DNA from: Alphaproteobacteria bacterium
GTDB lineage: Bacteria > Pseudomonadota > Alphaproteobacteria > Sphingomonadales > Kordiimonadaceae
Assembly: GCA_021774695.1 (NCBI GenBank)
Contig: JAJFIU010000011.1
Coordinates: forward strand, 1-54,953
Direction: 5' to 3'
DNA: 54,953 nucleotides
The position numbers were made by a program, and so were the translations under genes. Under the pieces are notes generated by a model that worked only from the letters and a program-made list of their open reading frames with translations, had not been told where the DNA came from and made no database searches. How positions within the stretch are numbered: position 1 is the stretch's first letter; each line of letters starts with the position of its first letter. Of the stretch, positions 34,648 through 43,699 are shown one piece after another.

Positions 34648-36579
34648 GTGACCCTGTCGGACGTTAACATTCCTTTTGTTTTTTTGGACGACAGTCGGCC
34701 GTCTGATCTAGCCGGGCCTTCGCTGTTGTTCCATTCGCCGCACAGTATTATTTGTGCGCGGTCACTTGCCGATGTGCCAGCGGCAATTGATCAGATCGAT
34801 GCTGCCGTCGCTGCCGGTGCCTTTGTTGCTGGTTGGGTGGCTTATGAATGTGGGGCTGTTTTCGAGCCACGCATTCATACAGTGCAAAAACATCAAGCAA
34901 GTGAGCCGCTTGTCTGGATGCTGGTAACCAATTGCTGTGAAAGGTTGTCGCCTACAGAAGCGCAGAATTGGCTGTACCAGATGGCAGGTACCCCGACCGA
35001 GGGCGAGATGGGGCAGGACGAGACGGGGGAGGGCGAGATAAATTTATCTGAACCAACTGTTTCCGCGACCGCATACCGCCGGTCGGCCGCGAAAATTAAA
35101 AACTACATCGACGCCGGCGACATATATCAGGCCAATTATACTTTCCCGTATGATTGCACCCTGGAAGGGTCTCCTTTGCGGGCCTACCAGAATTTGCGGG
35201 CGCGCCAGCCGGTTGAGTACGGAGCTCTCATTAATACCGGCAGTGATATCATAATGTCTTTTTCGCCGGAATTGTTTGTCAGCCGCGACGCTGGCAGTCT
35301 AAAGGCCAAGCCAATGAAAGGCACTGCGGCTCGTGGTGCGTCAGCCGAGCAGGACACTATCGCAATTACTGCATTATCGAGGGATGAAAAATCGCGAGCT
35401 GAAAATCTGATGATTGTCGATTTGATTCGAAACGATTTAAGTCGGGTCGCGGCAAAAGGCAGCGTTGCGGTGACCGATATGTTTACAGTCGAATCTCTAC
35501 CAACGCTTCATCAAATGACGTCGGGGGTAACCGCGGCGGCAGACGATAACCTGACGCCTTCCCGGTTGTTAAAAGCCTTGTTTCCCTGTGGGTCGGTAAC
35601 CGGCGCGCCCAAAATACGGGCCATGGAAATCATTGCTGAACTGGAAACCGGGCCACGCGGTGTTTACTGCGGGGCTATTGGCCATTTCAGCCCGGCCACA
35701 GAAACCGAACCGCTCAACTGGTCGTTGAATGTGCCAATCCGTACGGTGATTTTGGATGCAAAAGGTCAGGGCAGGCTATCGGTTGGTAGCGGAATTGTAG
35801 CAGACAGCGATATCGACGATGAGTACGGCGAGTGTATTTTGAAGGCTACGTTTGCAGCGCGGTCTATTGAAACTCCAGATGAAAACCCAGATGAAAAACT
35901 AGAGGCAGGTTTTCACCTTATTGAAACCATGAGAGTTCAAGCAGGTGATATTTTTGAGAAAAGCAGGCACATCTCGCGGCTGATGAACAGTGCAAAGCAT
36001 TTCGGCATTTCGGTGTGTGAAGATAGCATTTTGGCGGAGATGCAATTGGCGCTGGAGCGCCCACCCGCCAGCAAAAATGGTAGGGCAGGGGGAGATGCGC
36101 TCTCCAAAATGCGGATGACAGTTGATGCTGACGGCAAGATAGCGGTCCGGATTTCCAGTTTGGTGAAGCCACCTGCGGCGCCTTTGATGGTTGGTGTGGC
36201 CCGGAATTTGATCGAATCAACAGATGTGATGCGTCAGCACAAAACCAGCAGGCGGTCACTTTACGACCGTGCGTCAAAACTTGCGAGCCAATTGGGTTTG
36301 GCAGACATACTCTTTATGAATGAACGGGGCGAAGTGGCCGAAGGCGCGATAAGTACCATTTTTATCAAGGCAGCTGATGGCTGGTATACGCCGCCGCTTG
36401 AAAGCGGTGTTTTGCCGGGTGTGCTTCGGGCAGCGATGTTGGAGGTGGATATGCCAGGGCTGGAAGAAAAAATTTTGTATAGGCAAGATTTAGTTAACGC
36501 CGACGCTCTATATATCGGAAATGCGCTGCGTGGTTTGCGCAAGGTTGAAATACAAAACCCGGGCCCGTTGATCTTATAA
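34648..36579 (+). CDS. pabBC: Fused aminodeoxychorismate synthase I / aminodeoxychorismate lyase
   Basis: A 643-residue fusion. The N-terminal part (about 1-410) is PabB, a chorismate-binding enzyme: PMKGTAARG, EKSRAENLMIVDLIRNDLS and GSVTGAPKIRAMEII are present. The C-terminal part (about 425-643) is PabC, a fold-type IV PLP lyase: FHLIETMRV at the start and NERGEVAEGAISTIF near the end. Together they convert chorismate (with PabA) to 4-aminobenzoate for folate. The two parts meet at a 12-bp duplication (PDENPDEK, 35875-35898). The start is GTG with CGGAG upstream. PabA is not in the window. Confidence 0.93.
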   Translation: MTLSDVNIPFVFLDDSRPSDLAGPSLLFHSPHSIICARSLADVPAAIDQIDAAVAAGAFVAGWVAYECGAVFEPRIHTVQKHQASEPLVWMLVTNCCERLSPTEAQNWLYQMAGTPTEGEMGQDETGEGEINLSEPTVSATAYRRSAAKIKNYIDAGDIYQANYTFPYDCTLEGSPLRAYQNLRARQPVEYGALINTGSDIIMSFSPELFVSRDAGSLKAKPMKGTAARGASAEQDTIAITALSRDEKSRAENLMIVDLIRNDLSRVAAKGSVAVTDMFTVESLPTLHQMTSGVTAAADDNLTPSRLLKALFPCGSVTGAPKIRAMEIIAELETGPRGVYCGAIGHFSPATETEPLNWSLNVPIRTVILDAKGQGRLSVGSGIVADSDIDDEYGECILKATFAARSIETPDENPDEKLEAGFHLIETMRVQAGDIFEKSRHISRLMNSAKHFGISVCEDSILAEMQLALERPPASKNGRAGGDALSKMRMTVDADGKIAVRISSLVKPPAAPLMVGVARNLIESTDVMRQHKTSRRSLYDRASKLASQLGLADILFMNERGEVAEGAISTIFIKAADGWYTPPLESGVLPGVLRAAMLEVDMPGLEEKILYRQDLVNADALYIGNALRGLRKVEIQNPGPLIL

Positions 36580-36786
36580 ATTATATAAGATTGAATACAG
36601 CCTGCAATTTCTTTGTTCGCGCATAATGTCGATGGCTCATTGTGCGAATCGTTTGTTGTTATTGTTCGCTTTGTTCTCAATTTAGAAAAATCATCGGCGT
36701 TAATACTTTATTCGGAAGTGTTTTCTAGAATTTTCTTTCGGCACCAACCTTGGCACGGCTGATATTTTTCACCTTAGGGATATTTT

Positions 36787-36981
36787 ATGAATTCGAGTTC
36801 TGCGTCTTCCCAAAAAACTATCGACGCACCAGCATCGGGAGTTTCCGATCAGACCCGAGCATTGGCCAAGCGCCTGTCGGAGCATATGGGTTTGAATAAG
36901 GCAATCCAGATCAGCTCGGAAAATCAGTGGCATGGCATTGTTGCGGTACTTATGGAAATGAAACAGCAGCGCGAAAAATAG
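36787..36981 (+). CDS. Small unknown protein
   Basis: A 64-residue protein with a Ser-rich start and a helix-loop-helix pattern (TRALAKRLSEHMGLNKAIQISSENQWHGIVAVLMEMK). It has no signal peptide. AGGGA is six bases before the ATG, and the reading frame is bounded by A+T-rich gaps on both sides, which supports it as a genuine small gene. I do not recognise a family. A hairpin TAGAGG/CCTCTA follows the stop. Confidence 0.6.
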   Translation: MNSSSASSQKTIDAPASGVSDQTRALAKRLSEHMGLNKAIQISSENQWHGIVAVLMEMKQQREK

Positions 36982-37548
36982 AGGGTGCGACCTCTAGCTT
37001 GTTACCTTCGTAGTGACTCTCCAGCTTAACTTTATTCGATCAGGAAAGCGGTTTTGGCCTTGAGGATTTCTTTTGACATTTGGTGTTTTTTCGTTATATT
37101 ATTACATAGTATTAACTGACCACAGAGACCGCAAAAGATGTCAAATCGACCGATTAACTCAAGAAAAAATAAGAAAAGTAAAATTTTTGCTTGGAATCGA
37201 GCAAGATTCTTGGATGATAGGTTTTGAGCTGGGTCATTCGCTTTAGCTTAAGTTCGCAAATATGCGGACGGGGGAATATCAGATTGCTTGTCGCCGGGTG
37301 TTTTACACGTGGCAGATAGTGACAGAAGCGAAGCAAAGAAATTTGCATCTGACTTGGACAATTGGGAGACTACGGGAAAACCATTAATTGGGCATGTATA
37401 CAGACCAGACTGATTGAAAGTCGGGTAAGTGGCACATGTTGAACATCTTCCAGTTTATTAGGGGTAAAGGTTCGGAGTGAGTGTTAATTCTCCAAATCTT
37501 TATAAGGTTAAAACAGCCGGCTAGGCATTCAGATTACTGGAGACCAAA
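36982..37548 (+). other. A+T-rich leader region of the TonB operon
   Basis: This 567-base gap holds a hairpin at 36979-36996, a strong promoter at 37073-37102 and short open frames (for example a 28-codon frame from 37138 and a 41-codon frame from 37262) that I cannot support as genes. If the promoter serves the TonB operon, its leader is about 440 bases long, which leaves room for a regulatory RNA. Confidence 0.5.
37073..37102 (+). promoter_or_regulatory. Sigma-70 promoter candidate before the TonB operon
   Basis: TTGACA (37073-37078) is followed by TATATT (37095-37100, spacer 16) overlapping TATTAT (37097-37102, spacer 18). It is among the best promoter matches in the window. Confidence 0.6.
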
Positions 37549-38355
37549 GTGGCATTATTAAACCCATGTGGGCAGAAAATGGATAAGGCTAAAGTGAAAC
37601 GGATAGCTGTTACAACCGCAGCGGCCGCCTCGATCCTTCTAGGGGCGACCATTGCAAATGCACAAGACGCTCGCCTAAAGTCGATCGTAGACGAGGTGAA
37701 CGCAGCAAATAAACTCGCAGTAGCATCACAAGAGACAGTCGATGGGGTCGCAGACGCGACCCAGCGAATCTTTGGTGATTATCGCGGAGTTTTAAAAACC
37801 AACGCCGGTCTTCGGGCATATAATGCTCAGCAAAACCGCGTTATCGTCAAACAGCTTGAGGAAATCGGCAAGATCAAAACTTCAATTGGTCAGATCGATG
37901 AAATCAAGCGGCAGATTACGCCGTTGATGTTGGACATGATTGATAATCTTGCTGACTTTATTGCAGCAGATATTCCGTTCTTGCTCGACGAGCGCAACGA
38001 ACGGATCGCTTCACTGCGTGAAGCAATGGACAATCCAAACATCAGTGACCCGGAGCGTTTCCGTATTGTTCTTGAGGCTTACAAAGCTGAAGTGACATAC
38101 GGAGGCTCATTGTTTGCTTATGATGATGCGCTCGCAGACGGTCGGACAGTGAATTTTGTTCGGCTGGGTCGTGTTGGTTTCTATTATCAAACCAAAGATA
38201 CCACTGAAACCGCTGCGTGGAATTCCGAGACCAAATCGTGGGATATTCTCGATTCTGAATATACTGGATCTATTCGCCAGTTAGTTCGTATGGCACTGCG
38301 TCGTACTCAACAAGATGTCAGCGTTCTTCCAATTGCTGCTGCGAAGGGGAAATAA
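37549..38355 (+). CDS. DUF3450 protein of the TonB2-type system
   Basis: A 268-residue exported protein: signal peptide (hydrophobic AAAASILLGATIANA, cleavage before QDA), a helical, coiled-coil-like region (about 50-145) and a C-terminal domain with NFVRLGRVGFYYQT, the conserved DUF3450 core. DUF3450 genes head TonB2/TtpC loci in Vibrio and relatives, and so here. The GTG at 37549 has GGAG seven bases upstream; the ATG at 37579 is the alternative. It is the first gene of a seven-gene plus-strand operon and probably acts in the periplasm with the large ExbB. Confidence 0.88.
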   Translation: MALLNPCGQKMDKAKVKRIAVTTAAAASILLGATIANAQDARLKSIVDEVNAANKLAVASQETVDGVADATQRIFGDYRGVLKTNAGLRAYNAQQNRVIVKQLEEIGKIKTSIGQIDEIKRQITPLMLDMIDNLADFIAADIPFLLDERNERIASLREAMDNPNISDPERFRIVLEAYKAEVTYGGSLFAYDDALADGRTVNFVRLGRVGFYYQTKDTTETAAWNSETKSWDILDSEYTGSIRQLVRMALRRTQQDVSVLPIAAAKGK

Positions 38356-38356
38356 G

Positions 38357-39721
38357 ATGAAAAAGATTATTACATCCGCTGCCCTTTTGGCGCTTGGCCT
38401 ATCGTCAGTTGCTTTGGCGCAAGACGCCGATATGGGTGCGCTGCTGAACAAGGTTCGTGAAGGCCGTATCACCGAGGATGCTGAGCACCAAAAGCGCGAA
38501 GCAGAGTTCCTTGCGCGTAAAGATCAGCAAGAGCAGTTGCTCGCTCAGGAACGTCAAACACAGTCTCGTCTTGAGCGAGAGAGTGCTCGTCTTGAGGAAG
38601 CTCGCCGAAATAATGAGGCTGAAATTACTCGTCAGTTGGAAATTCAGCGCGAGCGTCTCGGGCAATTGAGTGAGCTTTTTGGTGTACTCCAACAAGCTGC
38701 TGGTGATGCAAGGGCGGTTATTGCTTCGTCTCACGTGACGATTGATAACCCTGGCCGCATGGAAGAAATTGATATTTTGGTTTCCAAAGCCTCTGAATCG
38801 TCGGAACTACCAACTCTGGCTGAAATTCGGTCATGGCCAGCTCAAATGATGCTGGAAATGGTTGGCTCCGCAGAAATTGTTAAATTTCCACACGAAGTTC
38901 GTTTGAACGATGGAACGACCCAGAACATGGATATTATTCGTGTTGGTGATTTCGGTCTTGTTGGTGATGGTAAATTCTTACAGTTGAAAAGTAACGGTGA
39001 AGTTGCTGAGTTGCAGCGCCAACCTTCTGGTCGTTTAACTGGCTCGATCGCTGCATTTGAAACTCAATCGTCTGGTTTACATCCTCTGGGCGTTGACCCA
39101 ACGCGCGGTCAGCTTTTGAACCTGGAAATTGACAAACCAACAGTTGAAGAGCGTCTCGAGCAGGGCGGCTTCATTGGCTATCTTACCCTTTCCCTTGGTG
39201 TCATTGCTGTACTGCTTGCAATCTTCCAGTGGTTCTACCTGTTTATGGTAAGCGGCAAAGTGAGGAAGCAGGTCAAGTCTGAAGTGGCTGATGTTAACAA
39301 CCCCTTGGGTCGAGTTCTGGCAGTTTATGACCAAAACCGGTCCGTTGATGTTGAAACGTTGGAGCTGAAGCTGGACGAAGCGATCCTTAAGGAAACACCG
39401 GCACTTGAGCGGTTCTTGACAGCTATTAAGTTGATCTCCGCGGTTGCGCCGTTGTTTGGTCTGCTTGGTACGGTGACGGGTATGATCCAAACCTTCCAGG
39501 CAATTACCTTGTTTGGTGCTGGCGATCCGACCCAGATGGCAGGCGGTATTTCTGCCGCACTAATGACAACAGTGGAAGGTCTGGTAGTAGCCATTCCAAC
39601 ATTGATGTTGCACAGCTTCCTGTCTGGATCTTCTAAAGGCGTGATCCACGTTCTGGAAGAACAGTCTGCGGGCATCATCGCTGTACATGCAGAGAAAGAG
39701 CACGCGAATGCTAGCGCTTAG
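38357..39721 (+). CDS. Large TtpC-like MotA/TolQ/ExbB protein
   Basis: A 454-residue protein with a signal peptide (MKKIITSAALLALGL, to ALA-QD), a long coiled coil (about 25-115), a periplasmic domain, then three membrane helices of the ExbB type. The ExbB core reads LISAVAPLFGLLGTVTGMI and MAGGISAALMTTVEGLVVAI. Vibrio TtpC has this layout and is needed for TonB2 function. GGGGA lies before the ATG at 38357, one base after the DUF3450 stop. The 3' end overlaps the small exbB gene by 14 bases. Confidence 0.9.
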   Translation: MKKIITSAALLALGLSSVALAQDADMGALLNKVREGRITEDAEHQKREAEFLARKDQQEQLLAQERQTQSRLERESARLEEARRNNEAEITRQLEIQRERLGQLSELFGVLQQAAGDARAVIASSHVTIDNPGRMEEIDILVSKASESSELPTLAEIRSWPAQMMLEMVGSAEIVKFPHEVRLNDGTTQNMDIIRVGDFGLVGDGKFLQLKSNGEVAELQRQPSGRLTGSIAAFETQSSGLHPLGVDPTRGQLLNLEIDKPTVEERLEQGGFIGYLTLSLGVIAVLLAIFQWFYLFMVSGKVRKQVKSEVADVNNPLGRVLAVYDQNRSVDVETLELKLDEAILKETPALERFLTAIKLISAVAPLFGLLGTVTGMIQTFQAITLFGAGDPTQMAGGISAALMTTVEGLVVAIPTLMLHSFLSGSSKGVIHVLEEQSAGIIAVHAEKEHANASA

Positions 39722-40235
39722 TGAAGCATTTGACGCGATCCGAGCGTTCATGGAGCAGGGCGGTAACGTCCTGTTCCTGATCCTCGGGGTCACGTTTATA
39801 ATGTGGGTACTGATCATCGAACGGATATGGTTCTATTCGCTTGAATATAAAAAGCATAAGAATCGGGTTATCGGAACTTGGGAAGCTCGGGCCGAACGGA
39901 AATCCTGGTATGCGCACAAAATTCGCATCGCTATGATTTCCGAGATCAACCACAATCTGTTTCAGGGTGTGAATTTGATCAAAACACTGGTTGCCTTGTG
40001 TCCGCTTATCGGACTCTTGGGCACAGTGACCGGGATGATCGACGTGTTTGATGTGATGGGATCTCAAGGCAGTTCGAATGCACGCGCCATGGCGGCGGGT
40101 GTGTCGAAAGCAACTATTCCGACAATGGCGGGTATGGTTGCGGCACTGTCTGGCGTTTTCTTGAGTACTTATATTGAAAAGCGGGCCAAGCGTGAATCTG
40201 AGCGTCTTGAAGATAGCTTGACGATGGATCACTAG
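39708..40235 (+). CDS. exbB: ExbB biopolymer transport protein
   Basis: A 175-residue standard ExbB with three membrane helices. The core motif is LVALCPLIGLLGTVTGMIDVF, followed by the pore-lining KATIPTMAGMVAALSGVFLS with the conserved Thr/Pro pattern. With ExbD it forms the proton-driven motor for TonB. I start at 39708, where MLALSEAFDAIRAF begins; the frame opens at 39687. It overlaps the large exbB by 14 bases. Confidence 0.93.
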   Translation: MLALSEAFDAIRAFMEQGGNVLFLILGVTFIMWVLIIERIWFYSLEYKKHKNRVIGTWEARAERKSWYAHKIRIAMISEINHNLFQGVNLIKTLVALCPLIGLLGTVTGMIDVFDVMGSQGSSNARAMAAGVSKATIPTMAGMVAALSGVFLSTYIEKRAKRESERLEDSLTMDH

Positions 40236-40255
40236 ATTTAGGACTGGAGTAACCC

Positions 40256-40675
40256 ATGCGTAAATTCTCTAAGGGGGCGGACGAAGCAGAAGTTAATATG
40301 ACACCGATGTTGGACATCGTGTTTATCATGCTGATCTTCTTCATTGTTACCGCTACCTTCACAAAAGAGTCTGGCATCGAAATTAATAAGCCGGAGGATA
40401 ATAATACTCAAAACGATCCTCCGCCGCCTGATGATGAACTGCGGGCTATTGCGTTCGTCATTGATGGAGGCAACCGCATAAGCCATGACTTTTTACGAAT
40501 TGATATATCGTCTGTATCATCAATTATTAAAAAGGAAAGCGTCGAGCGCCCAAAAGCGCCGGTTGTTATTCAGGCGGCTGAAGGCTCGCATCTTGGATTG
40601 GCAATTAGCATCTATGATGCTGCGAAAGCGGTTGGTGTGGCGCCTGACAAAATTGTGATGACGCCGAAGAAATAA
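40256..40675 (+). CDS. exbD: ExbD biopolymer transport protein (first copy)
   Basis: A 139-residue protein: short cytoplasmic start, one membrane helix in EVNMTPMLDIVFIMLIFF, with the proton-carrying Asp of MLDIVF, and a periplasmic domain with VVIQAAEGSHLGLAISIYDAA. It begins 20 bases after exbB. Compared with the second copy, its helix is nearly identical but its periplasmic part differs strongly and carries an Asn/Asp/Pro-rich insert (PEDNNTQNDPPPPDD). Confidence 0.92.
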   Translation: MRKFSKGADEAEVNMTPMLDIVFIMLIFFIVTATFTKESGIEINKPEDNNTQNDPPPPDDELRAIAFVIDGGNRISHDFLRIDISSVSSIIKKESVERPKAPVVIQAAEGSHLGLAISIYDAAKAVGVAPDKIVMTPKK

Positions 40676-40683
40676 TTGTTGGT

Positions 40684-40778
40684 GGGGCATGGCCCTACCG
40701 CCCCGACGTTAGTGATTTGCAGGGTTTATGATGAGCATAAACTCAGCATTTGAGGGGTGAAACCTACGCACTGTAGGT
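40684..40778 (+). promoter_or_regulatory. Three inverted repeats between the two exbD genes
   Basis: GGGGC/GCCCC (40684-40704), GTTTATG/CATAAAC (40724-40742, five-base loop) and ACCTAC/GTAGGT (40762-40778, five-base loop) follow one another in the only sizeable gap of the operon (118 bases). They have no T-tract, so they look like RNA-processing or stability hairpins rather than terminators. Confidence 0.5.
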
Positions 40779-40793
40779 GTACTGGAGAAAATA

Positions 40794-41192
40794 ATGCGCA
40801 ACCACGCTCAAGAAGATGACGATACTGAAATCAACATGACACCGATGCTGGACATAGTGTTCATTATGTTGATTTTCTTCATCGTTACGGCGGTGTTCGT
40901 TAAAGATTCTGGTGTGACCGTTTTTAAGCCAGAAGCGGAAACTGCTGAAAAGCAAGCTCAGGTAAGTATACTGATCGCTGTAACAGCGGACGATGAGATA
41001 TATATAAACCGCGAAGAAACAAAATTAGAGGCACTGCGGACAGCTGTTGAAAAGCTGCATGCCGAAAACCCCAAGGGTTCTGTTGCCATTCAAGGTGATG
41101 TGGAATCTGACGCGGTTCTGGTTATGAAAGTTTATGACGCCATTCGTAAAGCTGGCGTTGAGCGAATAGCAATAGCTACGGAGTTGAAGTAA
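40794..41192 (+). CDS. exbD: ExbD biopolymer transport protein (second copy)
   Basis: A 132-residue ExbD with the helix EINMTPMLDIVFIMLIFFIV and the catalytic Asp in place. The periplasmic domain shows INREETKLEALRTAVEKLH and SVAIQGDVESDAVLVMKVYDAI, which is the textbook ExbD form. It is thus the likelier direct partner of TonB encoded just after it: the tonB ATG follows its TAA with no gap. CTGGAG is eight bases before its own ATG. Confidence 0.93.
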   Translation: MRNHAQEDDDTEINMTPMLDIVFIMLIFFIVTAVFVKDSGVTVFKPEAETAEKQAQVSILIAVTADDEIYINREETKLEALRTAVEKLHAENPKGSVAIQGDVESDAVLVMKVYDAIRKAGVERIAIATELK

Positions 41193-41813
41193 ATGATTGC
41201 TCGAGTAGTCACATCCATGGCGGCAGCCAGCGGCGTAACATTCGGATTGTTCCTTGTGATGAATTTCCTTGTTGCGGGGGACGGCGAGGTTAACCTTGAC
41301 GAAAAAGACAGACCTCGTTTTATTGACGTAGTTCAAGATATTGATGATCTGCCGCCGCAACGTCTGGAACGTGTAGTGGAGAAGCCACCGGAAGTGGAAG
41401 CGCCGCCTCCGGAAGTTGATACTCCGCAACTGGATATCCAAGGGCCAGATAAACTCAATCTATCTATCTCTCGTGCCTCCTCAGGTACTGGTATTGATCT
41501 GGGTGGTATTGATTTAGGACCAAGCTCCGACGGTGATTATTTGCCGCTGGTGCGGGTGCAACCCCAGTATCCTCGTCGTGCACAGGAACGAGGTATTGAG
41601 GGCTATGCAATTGTCGAATTGACTGTTGCGGAAGATGGTTCCGTACCGCCAGAATCAGTTATTGTTATCGAGGCTGAACCAAAAGGTTATTTTGAGCGCA
41701 ACTCGATCAAGGCCGCTCAGAAGTTCAAATACAAGCCGAAGGTTGTGAACGGCAAAGGCCAGAGCGTGACTGGTGTTCGGTATCGCTTCAGCTTCAATTT
41801 GGCGGAAAAGTAA
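41193..41813 (+). CDS. tonB: TonB energy-transducing protein
   Basis: A 206-residue protein with one N-terminal membrane helix (SGVTFGLFLVMNFLVAG), a short proline-rich span (VVEKPPEVEAPPPEVDTP) and the TonB C-terminal domain: VRVQPQYPRRAQERGIEGY, VELTVAEDGSV and KFKYKPKVVNGKGQ. The proline span is much shorter than in E. coli TonB, as in TonB2-type proteins, so reach across the periplasm may need the TPR and DUF3450 partners. It follows exbD with no gap. Confidence 0.94.
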   Translation: MIARVVTSMAAASGVTFGLFLVMNFLVAGDGEVNLDEKDRPRFIDVVQDIDDLPPQRLERVVEKPPEVEAPPPEVDTPQLDIQGPDKLNLSISRASSGTGIDLGGIDLGPSSDGDYLPLVRVQPQYPRRAQERGIEGYAIVELTVAEDGSVPPESVIVIEAEPKGYFERNSIKAAQKFKYKPKVVNGKGQSVTGVRYRFSFNLAEK

Positions 41814-41834
41814 ATGCAAACGAAAGGTATGAAC

Positions 41835-43190
41835 ATGGTAAAGTATTTTAAATCCATACCGATGGCCTTGGCGGCGGCTGCCTTATTGGCGGTGATGCCT
41901 GTTCCCGAGGGCGCGCCGATGTCAGCATCGGCCATAGCTCAGGATGCTCCGAAGAAAAAGCAGAAAACCCGTAAAGTGCCAGCGATGAGCCTGGAGGTTC
42001 ACAAGCAGGTACAAAAAGCGCAGGAAGCTCTGGATATAGACGACGTTCCTGGTGCTGAAGAGTATCTGCAAAAGGCGCTCGATAAACGCAGAATCAATGA
42101 TTATGAGAAAGCGGTTGTCTGGCAAATGCGGGCCATGATTGCTTTTGAGAAAGAAAACACGCCCGATACTATCAAAGCCTATAAAATGATCCTTACCTTC
42201 AGCGAGTCGATCCCTGAAGCTTTGGAAATTCAAATAATATACGGCCTGGCGCAGTTGGAGTTTAGCGAAGAAAACTATAAAGAGTCGCTGAGATATATTA
42301 AGGAATGGGAAGAAAAAGTTGATCCAACAGTGGTCGGCGTTTCTCAAACCACTTTTATCTCACAGCTCCATTACCAGCTTACCGACTTTGCTACGTCGCT
42401 TGAGTATATATACAAGTCGATTGAGACTGCGGAATCTTTGGATGAAGTTGAGGTAAAAGAAAACTGGTATAATCTTGCGCTGTCATCGCATTTCGAATTG
42501 AACCAATTTGAAAAAGTTCGGGATGTCCTTGAAATTTTGCTTATTCGCTGGCCCAACCCGACATATTGGAGTCAGCTCGCGGGAATTTATCAAGAACTTG
42601 GTCAGGAAGAAACGTCGTTCTCGCTCAGTGAAGCGGCTTACAAGCAGGGCTTTTTCAACGATAAACCTCAGAATCTGATTAATATTGCTCAAATTCAGAT
42701 GGCACGCGGCGCCCCGATCAAATGCGCATGGGTTCTTGAAAATTCATTGAAGGACCAATTGATCGAAGATGATGCCGATAACGCGCTGTTGCTTGGTCAA
42801 TGTTATCTTGCTGCCACCGAGTACCGTAAGGCCCTAGAGCCGCTTTCGGTTGCTGCAGCCAGCGAAAGTGATGGTGACCTGTGGCTTCAGATCGGGCAAG
42901 TGCAAATGCAGATTGACCGCTACGCGGATGCAGAAAAGTCTTTCGCTAAAATGATTGTAGCCTTTGAGGATGATACTAAAAACGCAAAGAAAAATGCCAA
43001 CAAATTACTCGCTGGCGTTATGATGCGGGGCCAGGCATTAACCGAGCTTAAACGCTTTAAGGATGCAAAAGATGCTTTCCGAAAGGCCTCAAGGCTCGCG
43101 AAAACTGAAAAAGAACGCCGCGCCGTTGCTAACTGGCGCAAATATTTGAACGGCGAAGAAGCCCGCGAGCAAATGCTGACCGGCGGATAG
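41835..43190 (+). CDS. TPR protein of the TonB2-type system
   Basis: A protein of about 451 residues with a signal peptide (IPMALAAAALLAVMPVP, cleavage before QDA) and TPR-like helical repeats over most of its length, for example VQKAQEALDIDDVPGAEEYL, YQELGQEETSFSLSEAAY and RYADAEKSFAKMI. The last gene of TonB2-type loci in Vibrio also encodes a periplasmic TPR protein. AAAGG is seven bases before the ATG at 41835; the frame opens at 41814, next to the tonB stop. A terminator follows. Confidence 0.85.
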   Translation: MVKYFKSIPMALAAAALLAVMPVPEGAPMSASAIAQDAPKKKQKTRKVPAMSLEVHKQVQKAQEALDIDDVPGAEEYLQKALDKRRINDYEKAVVWQMRAMIAFEKENTPDTIKAYKMILTFSESIPEALEIQIIYGLAQLEFSEENYKESLRYIKEWEEKVDPTVVGVSQTTFISQLHYQLTDFATSLEYIYKSIETAESLDEVEVKENWYNLALSSHFELNQFEKVRDVLEILLIRWPNPTYWSQLAGIYQELGQEETSFSLSEAAYKQGFFNDKPQNLINIAQIQMARGAPIKCAWVLENSLKDQLIEDDADNALLLGQCYLAATEYRKALEPLSVAAASESDGDLWLQIGQVQMQIDRYADAEKSFAKMIVAFEDDTKNAKKNANKLLAGVMMRGQALTELKRFKDAKDAFRKASRLAKTEKERRAVANWRKYLNGEEAREQMLTGG

Positions 43191-43233
43191 GCTCGCTAGC
43201 TTCAACTGCAGTAGTAGAACTATAAATAATTTG

Positions 43234-43264
43234 GCGGCGTTACCTGGGGTGACGCCGCTTTTTT
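43234..43264 (+). terminator. Rho-independent terminator of the TonB operon
   Basis: GCGGCGTTACC, loop TGG, GGTGACGCCGC (11 bp with one G-T pair), then a run of T. It closes the seven-gene operon. Confidence 0.92.
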
Positions 43265-43328
43265 ATGGCTTGCACCTGAATGTCACCGAATAGCTTGAAA
43301 CTTTGCGCTGTCGTTTTATTGTGTTGGT

Positions 43329-43634
43329 ATGATTTGGTTTATTCTCATAGCAGCAGCGATCGCAATTGGTATTCTCGTGATGATGTACGACGAGATCAGC
43401 ACAGGTTTTTACCGCTGGCGTGACTATGGTATCACTACTGCGTTGCTGTACGGCGTTGGCTTTATTTTGTTTATTCTCACTCCTCTAGTACCAACACCTA
43501 CTAGTTTCTGGATTGTACTGGCGGTGCCGTTAAAGGCTTTACTGATATTTGGCTTGATGGTCACGGTGTGGGGCGGCACGCTCACGCTTGGAAGCCTGCT
43601 TATCCGGCTTTTGAGCCTTCACAAGCGCGGTTAA
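43329..43634 (+). CDS. Small membrane protein, unknown
   Basis: A 101-residue protein with three predicted membrane helices (IWFILIAAAIAIGILVMM, ITTALLYGVGFILFILTPL and LKALLIFGLMVTVWGG). No family is recognised. It lies between the TonB operon terminator and the satellite tonB-exbD pair, in the same direction. No good ribosome site precedes the ATG. A motif YDEISTGFYRWRDYG connects the first two helices. Confidence 0.65.
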   Translation: MIWFILIAAAIAIGILVMMYDEISTGFYRWRDYGITTALLYGVGFILFILTPLVPTPTSFWIVLAVPLKALLIFGLMVTVWGGTLTLGSLLIRLLSLHKRG

Positions 43635-43699
43635 CAAAACCGCCCATCGTCCTTATACATTGCACCGCCTCGCTTTTGAAACTGTCGCCCTTTTTCAAT

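Noticed and set aside
37154..37348. Minus-strand frame of 64 codons in the TonB leader region
   Set aside because: Biased A+T-rich composition, no ribosome site, no recognisable sequence.
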